From Kondoa malvinella (Eukaryota; Basidiomycota; Agaricostilbomycetes; Agaricostilbales; Kondoaceae), in contig BCIM01000003.1 of NCBI GenBank assembly GCA_039545315.1, positions 1,065,637 to 1,129,636 on the forward strand: a stretch of 64,000 nucleotides of DNA, written 5' to 3'. Below are positions 24,120 to 33,669 of the stretch, one piece after another. Under the pieces are notes generated by a model. It was not told the DNA's origin. It ran no database searches and saw nothing but the letters and a program-made list of their open reading frames with translations. Both the position numbers and the translations under genes were made by a program. The number at the start of each line of letters is the position of its first letter. Position 1 is the stretch's first letter.

Positions 24120-27100
24120 TTACATTGCGGTGAAGGCCCATTCTGCGTCATTGAAGATACAGGCAAAGTCGCCCGAGCCTTTCGTGGCAGGCTTGGTGCC
24201 GTTTTGACTTGATATGTCTTTCGGATTCGTGACTGGCGTCCCCAAGATGTCGACCGATTCAGGTGAAGAATGCATAGATGACAAATCAGGCGTAGCAGCA
24301 TTAGCTTGAACCTTCTTTGATGTGTCGATGCCTTCAAAGAAAGACCAGTCAATGTCGTCTGCTTCTTGTGTAGACGGCTTGACGATGGATTCGACCGGGA
24401 ATTGAAAGCCAGGTGCAGACGACAGGAAGTTAATAACTGAGCCGTCTCGAACAACAGGAGGAAGAGCATTCTCTGGCTTGTAGTCAGCACCGAAGAGCTA
24501 ATTGAATAATCAGCTTTACATACTTCCCGCGATAATCAGCCAACTTACATCGCGATCAAGCAGGTTCGCCGCGGTCAGAGGCGCGCTAGCGTTCAGCTCA
24601 GACGCCTTGACAAGAGAAGCCTGCAGCGCCTTCATGCTGTTCTCTACAGCCTGCTCCGGATTCGAAGCAGCATCTTTCATTTCCCTCTTGCGCTTCGCTT
24701 GTGGATCTTCGCTCTCCTGCTTGAGATCGTCCCTCTGATCGATCGTTCTCTTGTTGGACGATTTAGCTTTGAGTGATGGTTTGCGTTGTAGTTTACCGGG
24801 AGAAGGAGGCGCTTTGAACGGCGATGCAGCGTTAGCAGGCTCAAGAAGTTCGGCTGCGGGCGTCTTTGCTGGTGAATCAGCTGCAGGAGATGGGTTCGTT
24901 AATGGCGATCCATGATGTGAATTTCCCCTCTGTTTCATCGGAGGTTGGCGCAAATCTTCTCGCTTGAGACCTGCCCTCAAGCCATTCTGCAACGCTTCAC
25001 GGGAGAAGGAGTCGGCGGGCTGATTCTTAACAGGCGCAGAGCCAGCTGGTTGACCCGATTGCTGACGCTGTTGATCAGGACGAGGTTGAAGCTGTTGCTG
25101 CAAGTGCTGTTGCAGTTGTTGTATCAATTGGTGTGGTCGACCAGGCGGCGGTAAATCTTGGCTCATCCTGGCATGGATGAAGCTGCTGATTTGGTTCATT
25201 ATCTTTTGATATTGTTGAAGGTCTTGCAGAGAATATGTAAAGGTTTGTTGTTGTGTCATTTGGGTCAAAGCTTCCCTGCAGGAATAGCAAACAGCAAGGG
25301 CGTCATTGATCATCTTTGGGGCAGCCGGAGTATTTGAGTTGACTACGCGGGGCAGTAGAGGCAGGACTTCGCGAGTATCGCGGGCAAGCTGTTGTACTTG
25401 CTGGAAGCCGACGATCAGCTGCTTCTTTTCGTGATCAGACAGATTGAGCGGCGGTCGAGGAGCTATGATGTACATGTGAGATTGCAGCATCTATGGCGGC
25501 GGGAAGATCTCGCTTACGTCTGTTACTGATAATCTGCTTTTCCAGCTGGGCCATAATGGTTTCCTCCTCCTGAGTCATGCCATACGGCCTGTTGCCCTGA
25601 GACGGACGACCTTGTTGGTTCTGATTCTGATTCTGATTCTGGACGAGGTGGGTCTGCTTCTGAGCGTTTGCCAATGCATGATTCAGCCAAGCTTTGTCGA
25701 AACCAGCGACATAGTGCATATAGACTCGCTGCACATGATTGATGATGTTTTGCACAGTTGGTGACGAGTCTTTAGGGTCGTTAATGTAGTTGAGCACTTT
25801 GCACATGCTAGGCCAGATATTCTTCGCATTCGCTTGGTCCAGCCCACCAGCAGTCATTGAGAATTTGAAGATCTGATGCATGTCAATTGTGATGCCATCA
25901 ATCTGTGGTAATTGGCCGGCGAGAAAGTTGGGTATGTTTGCTGTATTCTGGGACCTGAGGTAGCCTTGTAATTGGGTGTAAAATTGCTCTCGAGAAGGAA
26001 TCTGAGACTGAATCCATTGCTGAGTGGTCATTGCTTGTGTAGGCTGCTGATTGGCTTGAGCTGGAGATGCCTGGACGGACTGAGGTAAGGATTGCGCTTT
26101 TATGGGCGGGGTGGAAGTGCGATCAACATTCGGCTGTATCTGCTGTTGCTGCTGGAATTGTGGAGCTTGTTGCATTGGCGCTTGGGCGTTTCCGAGTCTG
26201 AATTGGGCCTGCTTCATTTGGGCTTGAATATGTTCGAGTGGACCATATTGGCTGATGCATTGACGAAAAGCATGCATCGCTCCTTGATATTTGGTCTGCA
26301 GCTGGACCAATTCAGCCTGATACTGATTCTTGATTTCTTGCGTCAAGGGCTGGCGTTGAAGATTCTGTGGTGGTGCCATACCCTCTGGGAAATGCTGAGC
26401 CTTGGTGGTATTGTCATTGAGCGCTTTCAGAATATTCGCAATCTCGCTGCTGCTGCGCTGCACATGTTGCTGAGCTTTGATAAAGATATGCGCTGCCTGA
26501 TTGCTCAAAGGCGGATATTGTTGGTTGTTGTTTTGCGCCTGCCCATTTTGTTGCGGTGCTTGTTGTTGTTGCTGCTGTTGAGACTGCTGCTGCTGCTGCA
26601 CTTGTCGCGACAACGCCTGAAGCTGTTCGAGAGTGAGTTGCGCTTGCTGAGGGCGCTGCTGCTGTTGAGCGGTAGCCTGTTGCTGCTGGTTAATGTTTGG
26701 TGTATGAGACTGCTGTGGGGTGAATTGAGGGAATAGGTTGAGGTTCTGAGGAAGAAAGGCAGCCGCATTCATATTCATCGCCAAGTTTTGTTGGCCAGCA
26801 AAAGGCATCTGTTGCTGTTGGCCAGTACTAGATGACTGCCGCGAATGCTGTTGCTGGGGCGAGTTGTTCTGGAAAGCGTTGAGGGCGCTCAAATCGGGCA
26901 ACATGTTTTGATTGGTTCCGTTCTGGCGTTGCTGAGCCATTTGCATTTGCAGAGCACGAAAGGCCATATCAGGCATGTTTTGCTATACAGCTACAATCAG
27001 TACAACACCAGACTTGGACAATGATCAGAAAGCCGACATTCTGTGGAGTATTGTTCTGCTGCGCTTGCAACAAGCCGGAATACATGGCAGCTTGAGATTG

Positions 27101-27244
27101 TCCTGAATTCTGGAAAGGCTGGCTTCCAAAGATGTTTGCACTATTCGTGGTATTGGCATTGTTTGGCATATTGACTGTACTGTTCAAGGCGTTAAAGTAT
27201 GCTTCCATGGTCGGATTCCTGCCATCGCTGTTCAAGCCGTTCAT
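24120..27244 (-). CDS. Glutamine-rich ARID-domain protein, Swi1-like SWI/SNF subunit
   Basis: Starts at 27244 (MNGLNSDGRNPTMEAYFNAL). The N-terminal half is extremely Q/N-rich, with several runs of 4-8 Gln (26080-26840). An ARID DNA-binding domain follows at about 25690-26020: REQFYTQLQGYLRSQN, IPNFLAGQLPQIDGITIDMH, FKFSMTAGGLDQANAKNIWP, SMCKVLNYIND. After it come a helical region (KKQLIVGFQQVQQLAR, SLQDLQQYQKIMNQISSFI) and a charged Pro/Ser-rich C-terminus. A small last exon (LFGADYKPENALPPVVRDGS...) ends in an acidic WSFFEGID segment at 24120. Q-rich N-terminus plus a central ARID is the layout of Swi1, the ARID subunit of SWI/SNF chromatin remodellers. A different ARID protein cannot be excluded. 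Confidence 0.8.
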
Positions 27245-27854
27245 CGTATAATAGTTTCAAGCAAGTGGAGTGGATTCAGAGCATTCAGGTACGTCGTGGA
27301 CACGAGCAGGACAAGCTGAGTTGGATTCGAAGGCGGAAGCTGACAAAGGGGACAGCTTTCACCTAGTGATGCACTGCTTGTACGTCGTTGAACGCGGTTA
27401 TTGTGCTGTGCTGGGCCTAAGAGGTCGTAAAGGGCTTGCACAGAGCAGGTGTTGGGACGACAGCCAGCCCGTTCTTGAACGTTGCCTTGTTTGATTCTCG
27501 AGGCAAGTTGACAGTTGGAAAGATCGCCAAGCTTCTATCGTGAACGTGGGTATATAGACGAGCTGTCCTTTGTGGTATATTGCGCCTGGTAAGCGGCTTG
27601 ACGAAGCGAGAACGCTGGTGGTGCGAAGCAACTGTCGGTCGGTCCGCCAACGCGGAGTAAGGTTTGCCATCAAGTGCCTGATGGTATCGCATTTAGGTGT
27701 ACAGGCAGCTCTCGAACTCCACTGCAACTCTCTTACATAGGCTGAGCCTGCAGGAAGGTTATTACATGAAGGTATGAACCACAAAGTATTGGTATACTCT
27801 TCTCCCCCAGAATCCGCAAACTGCTCAGATCCACCCGAATTGCCTCGGTTCACC
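27245..27854. other. Intergenic region upstream of the ARID gene
   Basis: Probably promoter and 5' leader of the ARID gene. Open frames on both strands are short and rich in Cys, Arg and His, unlike the neighbouring proteins. No RNA gene or repeat was seen. Confidence 0.4.
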
Positions 27855-28097
27855 CTAGGCAGTAGCCATTGAATCAAGAGTTAGGTGAGGCAAGTCAAGC
27901 ATGTAAAGCTGCTCACCGAATTCCGACCTATCTGTTAAGAGCGCCTCTGTCATATTTGCAAAGACCTGTGAGATGACTGTCGTTAGGAACTTGTGGTGCT
28001 CCTCCGAAGAAGCTACTGGTTGAGATCTGAGAGCCTCGAATCGACTTTGGACATTATCAAAGCGACTGTTGATGTAATCGAATCGCTTGTCAACCAT
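27855..28097 (-). CDS. Small coiled-coil-like protein of unknown function
   Basis: A single 80-residue frame starting at 28097. The first third (DKRFDYINSRFDNVQSRFEA) has a seven-residue rhythm of a short coiled coil. The rest (EHHKFLTTVISQVFANMTEA) is helical-looking with normal composition. No known family. It could be the last exon of a longer minus-strand gene or a chance frame. Confidence 0.35.
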   Translation of the reverse strand: MVDKRFDYINSRFDNVQSRFEALRSQPVASSEEHHKFLTTVISQVFANMTEALLTDRSEFGEQLYMLDLPHLTLDSMATA

Positions 28098-28868
28098 TTC
28101 GTTCGCGTAGGGCCTTATGCATCTGTCAGATGCTGTGAGCGATCACCTTGCAAATGACGAAACACTGACCGACCCCGTCATGAAGTATTTGGCCAGACTG
28201 ACACTGCCTATTGTGCCGATTACGACTGTTTCTGTCTTAAAGGAGCGGACTGCTCGTCTTGTATAATGGATAGCAGTCCTCAGCATTTGGAAGATGGGGA
28301 TGTGTAAAGAGCAACATTCAAAGCGAAACCGGTCGCATGACTAGACACCGACAACAGCGGCATTCAACGCTGCGACTTGCAGACTTATTGGAAGAACCAG
28401 GCATACTGCAGTGGTAGAGCGATGTTGCACAGAGATTTGACATTTCGAAGGTCCTCGACGCGTCATTAATGAGACGCGTTCGAAGCTCTTGGATGCGTGT
28501 GCAGGTAACTGAAGCTGCAGCATGGACGCAGCAGGCATGCAATAGCAACTGCTAAATTCAGAAAGAGGGCCTTTTCGCCAACGTTCTTGGGCACGCGCAA
28601 AAGGAACAAAGCGTTCAACTGCCTGCGTCGGACCCTTAAAACGGGAAGTGCCAATGCCTGGGCTTCATCTTCTTCCCGCACCGCCAACACCAGTCTCTCC
28701 CTTTCGCTCTCCTCGAGATCCTGTGGATTTCCTTCAGAGGCTCCCTTCATTTTCTCACATTTCATTGACATTCCTTAGAGAGGTGAGCCAATTATTGTCA
28801 CAAGCCATGTAAAGCTCAGACGCCGATATCCTTCCACAGCTGTGCTCCTATTCGACTTTCACACAAAA
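28098..28868. other. Intergenic region upstream of the Kex2-repeat gene
   Basis: No convincing exon. A stretch near 28260 (tgtataatggatagca) resembles a tRNA D-arm, but no acceptor stem or T-arm could be paired with it. The last 150 bases are pyrimidine-rich, as expected of a promoter. Confidence 0.4.
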
Positions 28869-30785
28869 ATGAAGACTACCTTTTTGACTTTATTCCTCGC
28901 TGCTTCGCTATTCTCTCTCACTCAAGCTGACGCTGGTCGTCAAGATGAGTCTCTGCAAGCCAGAGAAGCCATCATTCGCATGAGATCAGAATCAAGCAAA
29001 GCTCATCAACACGCTTCATCCCACATGCGCATGGCTAGAAAACATCGCAAGCGCGTTCCTAAAACTTATGGTGGTCAAGGAACTATGCCCGGTATTGCTC
29101 TGACGGACAATGTCGTTGGGATGGACCATCGTGAAAAGCGCGATGAAGGAGAAAGTGAGTAACAGCTGCTTGTGCTCTATTAATAGTCCGAGTAAGCTGA
29201 TGGGTAAAGTAGAATTCGCTTTCACGTACGATCACCGCAAGCGAGCTGGTCAAAAGACTGCTGATGCACCTGCCGGTATGTCCTTGTATTGAAATGCTCG
29301 CTCTTGTCTGATTATGAGATGAGCAGAATTCGACTTCAAGTATGACCACAAGAAACGAGATGCTCAAGACATCGAGTTTGACTTTAAATACGACCACAAG
29401 AAGCGCGATAACCGCAACAGCAGCCCGGATGACTACTCTTCAAGCTCAAACGATGGATCAAATGGATCATCTGACCAAAATGCTTCTTCGTCGAACGGTC
29501 AAGGTTCTGGCTCGAGCAATCAAGGATCTGACTCAAATGCGCAAGGCTCAGACAACAGCGGCAACTCGGACTCTTCCAGCTCAGACAACCAAAGTTCAAA
29601 TTCCGGAGACCAAAATTCAGGAAGTGCTGATCAATCAAGCGGCAATCAGTCAAACGATAACTCTTCCGGCTCCAATGGCGATGCTAACGACAGTCAGAGC
29701 AGCAGCAAAGGTTCCGCTAACAGTTACGCCACGACTTCTTCCTCGAACGGTAACGGTCAAACAACTGCATCTAGTTCTAGCTCTAGCTCGACCGCCCAAA
29801 ACACCCAAGCAGCCTCCAACAACGATTACAGCAACTCTGGTTCTGGATCGAATGCGAATGCAGGAAGCGGGTCCAATGATTATGCCAATCCAGGATCAAG
29901 CAGTTCCAACTCTGCCAACTCCAACTCCAACTCGGGTTCAGGATCATCTTCGAGCAACTCTGGATCAGGTGCATCAGACTATAATTCTGGCTCGGGATCT
30001 GCAGACAGCTCAAATTCGGGAGGTTCAAGCGATGTTTCGTCGAGTAATTCTGGGTCGGGATCTGGATCTACTAGCTATACGGATGACAGTGCGGCTGGTG
30101 ATGATGAGGACTGTGAAGAAGGTCAGTTTCTCGATCTGCTATTCAACATCAAGTTGATTCGGTGGGATTGATCCTGACAGATGATGACGAGACTACAACT
30201 ACATCATCAGGCACAACCGCGGGAGATGACGAGGAAGATTGCGAAGAAGATGACGAAGGTTCAAACTCGAGCGATTACAGATCCTCCGAAAACACCTCAA
30301 ATACCGAAGCATCTTCATCTTCATCATCCTCAGCTAGCAGCTCAACATCAACCGGATCAGTCTCTACTTCAGGACAAGATTACAGCGGAACTGCCACTTG
30401 GTATGAACAAAAGGGCAATGCTGGAAACTGTTTGTCTTCTCCCTTGTTTCGGTATGCGAAGTGCTGACGATCTATCAGGTGGAACGGTTGCGCAAGATTC
30501 TGATCCGGTCGTTGCGCTGTACACTGGCGATTACGATGGAGGCGCCAATTGTGGCAAGAAGGTCGAGTTGACAAACACTGACAATGGAAAGACTGTTGTC
30601 GCTACGTGAGTACAAACACATTCAGCTCTATTCAGAGCTCATGGTTTCTTTGTATTCACAGCGTTCGCGATTCATGCCCTACTTGCGAGAAGAGCGGCAA
30701 CATCGACCTCTCCGTAGCAGCCTTCACCGCACTAGGCTCACAGAGCGCCGGTATCCTTCCAGTCAAATGGGCCTACGTTTCCTAA
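28869..30785 (+). CDS. Secreted Kex2-repeat protein with C-terminal double-psi beta-barrel domain
   Basis: Signal peptide MKTTFLTLFLAASLFSLTQA. A basic region with possible Kex2 sites (ARKHRKR, DHREKR) is followed by three near-repeats, each ending in a dibasic site: IEFAFTYDHRKR, EFDFKYDHKKR, IEFDFKYDHKKR. Introns fall next to the repeats (exon 1 ends at 29154). Next is a roughly 250-residue Ser/Asn/Gly-rich, probably O-glycosylated region with two acidic DDEEDCEE segments. A C-terminal RlpA/barwin-like barrel follows: SGTATWYEQKGNAGNC, ALYTGDYDGGANCGKKVELT, VRDSCPTCEKSGNIDLSVAA, ending WAYVS at 30785. Such barrels occur in expansin-like and cerato-platanin-like fungal wall proteins. Short secreted peptides released by Kex2 are inferred from the repeats. 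Confidence 0.82.
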
Positions 30786-31028
30786 AGCTACAACTACAAT
30801 TCGTTATGCATGAGCTTTGGGCTCCCTTTCTTTTTTTGGGTTCACGAACATTTGAAACCGAGCGGACGGGATTCGCTACGGTAGTAACAAAACACTCACA
30901 TGTACTTCTACAACAGTCATTCATTTCACATAGAATTCATTATGCATTGCGATTTTTTTTCGTTCAGGGACGAGTGATAGTGGACGAATTCTATTTCAAG
31001 ACGGAACTATAGTACAATTGAGGGATGC

Positions 31029-32156
31029 TCAGTTCTCTGCTGATTCTTCTAGTACCTCTTTGAGCTCCCCAGATGCGATCCTGTGAGATCATTAGTCGAA
31101 TCGAGGCAAAAGTCAGAGCAGACGCACATCTCCTTCAAGATATCCAAACCCCCGATAAGCTCGCCATTGACGATGACTTGAGGGAAGGTAGGCCAATCAT
31201 TGAGCGTCTTCATCTCTGTGCAAGGACTTCTACTGAGCTTACTCGAAGCACAACGCCAAAAAGACAACGCACGAGATCTCACACCCTCATCTTGCAGGAT
31301 ATCATAAGTCTGATAAGCGACTTTCTGCTCATTCAACAGTGCGACTGTTTGTTTGCTGAACCCGCATTGTGGTCGTGAAGGGTTTCCTTTCATGAACAGG
31401 ACGACTTTATACTATCGTTACCGCAATTCTGAACATCAGAGGAAGGTCAAAAGCTAGGAAGAGGGACGAACGGCATTCATTATTTTCTTGCATCGTTCGT
31501 TGAGCTCTTCCTCCGTCTCGGTTTCAGGCGGTGCAGGCTGATTGAATTTTGTCACTTCTTCCTCCTCCTCCTCGTCTGAAGAAGCTGCTGCTCCGTCTCG
31601 CGCTGGTGGTGCAGCCGGTGCTTTGTTCGTTGTACTTTGTGGTTGAGCTGTACTACGATTAGCTGGTACTACGAAAGAAGGGAGCTGTGACGCACTGGAA
31701 GACATGTAGAGGTGCTTTTCGATTGACTTTGATAGCTGTAAAGCTTGAGCGCCAGATATTTGATCCAGCAGTGTATGCCCCTGTGAGTCAAGATTCGATA
31801 ATCAGGCCATGACAGACCAGTGCAAGGGAATCAAACTCACCCTGAGGATGACAAAGAATGGCACCGACTCTACATCAAAGCTCTCTGAGATTTCAGGCAG
31901 TGCTTCAGCTTCAATCTGATTCGATCCCATTTCCCATCAGCTATACACCCAAGCCAGTGCAGAGCAGTGCTTAGCGAACCTCCAAGAACAGCGCTTTCGG
32001 ATGCTTCTCTGCCAATTGTTTGGCTACAGCGTCCATTTGCTTGCATGGTTCAGCCCAAGTAGCACGAAAGTTCAAAATGGATAGTCTGGTCAGGTCTGCG
32101 CCTAGGTTGGCTTGCAAATCATCCGATGAAGCGATGGGAATATAATTCTTAGTCAT
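31029..32156 (-). CDS. GRX4: Monothiol glutaredoxin of the Grx3/Grx4 type
   Basis: An iron-sensing CGFS glutaredoxin that binds a [2Fe-2S] cluster with glutathione and passes it to iron regulators. Starts at 32156 ([15 protein letters not shown]). A thioredoxin-like domain with [20 protein letters not shown] and [12 protein letters not shown] is followed by an acidic linker ([10 protein letters not shown]). The glutaredoxin domain follows: [58 protein letters not shown], ending [15 protein letters not shown] at 31029. Two-domain layout and length match Grx3/4. About six introns. Confidence 0.93.
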
Positions 32157-32265
32157 CTTGTGCAGCTTGCACAGCGGTCTTCACACGAAAGGCTAGGCTT
32201 GGTTGGATATCTCTATTACTGTGTGCGAGGTATCTTGGTGGCAGCGTCGTTGAAGAGGAAGAAAA

Positions 32266-33296
32266 ATGACGAGGCGACATGTTTGGACCAACTCGGTGAC
32301 TTGCAGTGGCTTAGCACTTCCTTTCCTCACATACAATGGTCCAGAGCTCATGCTTCAGCAGGAATCATGTGCCTTCTACGCCTTCCCTTTCGCCAAATGT
32401 CAATCCGGTATCTCGCTGTACGACCAGCTCTGCGGCGGTATCCGTTTCATCGACTTGCGCTTCAGTGTCAAACATGGGCAACTATTGGCTTACCATGGAC
32501 CGCTTTCGATGCATGCTACAGCGGAAGAGCTACTCAGTCAATTGTATCGTTTCTTGGTGGACCATCCTAGGGAATGCGTGATTACCAGCATCAAACAAGT
32601 GCGCATGTTCTGTTATCGATAAATGAAGCTGAACTAAAGCAGGAAGATTCAGATCCGCAATTTGCGGAATTGCTGGCTGAATTGATATTAAGGGAAGAAA
32701 AGAAATGGTATCTCTCCGATGCGTTTCCTCTGCTGTACGAAGTGAGAGGTCAAGCGGTCCTGTTATCTCGCTTCAAGAGCAGTCCGCAGAGTGAGTCTCT
32801 TGTTCCTTATCTTATTACCGTGGATCTGATCTTGTGTTTTGAAAGTCGGTCTACATCCTCTGCAATGGTAAGACAGCTGTACAAAAGCGGACCAGAGCTG
32901 ATGCAACCAATCAGGCCATACAATCTCCCAGCAGTCTTTGCCAACGAAATAGCTCAAGTCTCGGTTCAAACACAAGATTGGTGCGAAGTTTCAGCTCTAC
33001 AGATCCCAGAGAAGTTTGCTCTGGTCTCGCAACTCCTTCTCAGTCCCATCTCCCGGCCCACTTTCAAGCTCAATTTCGCTACTGGCGCAACTTTCATTTC
33101 AGGCATGCCTTGGCTTGTAGCTAAAGGTTTTGGTTTGCCATGGCTAGGAATACGAGGTATCAACACGCGGGTATTGGATCTGTTGCTTCAGTTGAAAGTG
33201 GAAGAAAAGCAAGTAGCACCTTGTTGTATCCTGTTTGATTTCGTCGAGTTTCCGCAAGGGCTTGTAGATGTGTGCATAGGAATGAACTTCTTTTAA
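32266..33296 (+). CDS. PI-PLC X-domain-like phosph(atid)yl phosphodiesterase
   Basis: Related to the single-domain (bacterial-type) phosphatidylinositol phospholipases of fungi. Clear blocks: ESCAFYAFPFAKCQSGISLY, DQLCGGIRFIDLRFSVKHGQ, LLAYHGPLSMHATAEELL (second catalytic His), FLVDHPRECVITSIKQ, QFAELLAELILREEKKWYL, IGLHPLQWPYNLPAV, FKLNFATGATFISGMPW and the end FDFVEFPQGLVDVCIGMNFF at 33296. Three introns in the second half are clean. The N-terminus is a problem: the expected GTH motif with the first catalytic histidine, just before ESCAFY, is not in an open frame. The start at 32266 works only with two very short introns (about 36 and 23 nt). The gene may be damaged at its 5' end. Its last 200 bases recur at 36450-36636. 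Confidence 0.72.
33100..33296 (+). repeat. PLC 3'-end direct repeat, intact copy
   Basis: Last exon segment of the PLC gene. From 33149 on it is nearly identical to 36488-36636; further upstream the match is weaker and contains small gaps. Confidence 0.85.
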
Positions 33297-33669
33297 ATCA
33301 GATATTACAAGGTTATCATTGCAATGATCGGTACGATATATATACAAAAGAGTCAAAGGGGAACTTGTTTCCAACACCTACAGAGAGCACCTTGTCTGTC
33401 ACGTGCTGGCTTGATAGAATAGCCCAAGTCAAGAGTCTTTGTCACGCACCATCAGGCAAGAGCGATACCCCTCAGCTGACCTTAGATACCCTACATTTGG
33501 CACACCCGGCGTTATTATCTCTTTGTCTCCCCCGAACGCTAGATTGTGAAATTCATAACACCGGTTGACTTTCCTGGCGCGTTCGAGTGAAGCAAGTCGC
33601 AGCTACAGGAGACCTTCTTCGTTGTCTCTTGAGTTTTAGCTATCACTTGTCGTATACGCTCAATACAAG
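33297..33669. other. Intergenic region between PLC and FunK1 kinase genes
   Basis: Holds a tatatataca run near 33336. No exon or RNA gene was seen. It lies just inside the two PLC repeat copies. Confidence 0.4.

Noticed and set aside
26092..26736. A 214-residue Leu-rich open frame on the plus strand
   Set aside because: It is the antisense reading of the Gln-rich codons of the ARID gene (CAG/CAA read as CTG/TTG) and has no support of its own.
28255..28320. tRNA-like stretch (tgtataatggatagca)
   Set aside because: It resembles a D-arm, but no anticodon arm, T-arm (GTTCGAATC-type) or closing acceptor stem could be found around it.
29342..30157. A 271-residue Thr/Gln/Arg-rich frame overlapping the secreted protein gene
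   Set aside because: It is the shifted reading of the Ser/Asn-rich stalk. The in-frame reading has the signal peptide, repeats and barrel.
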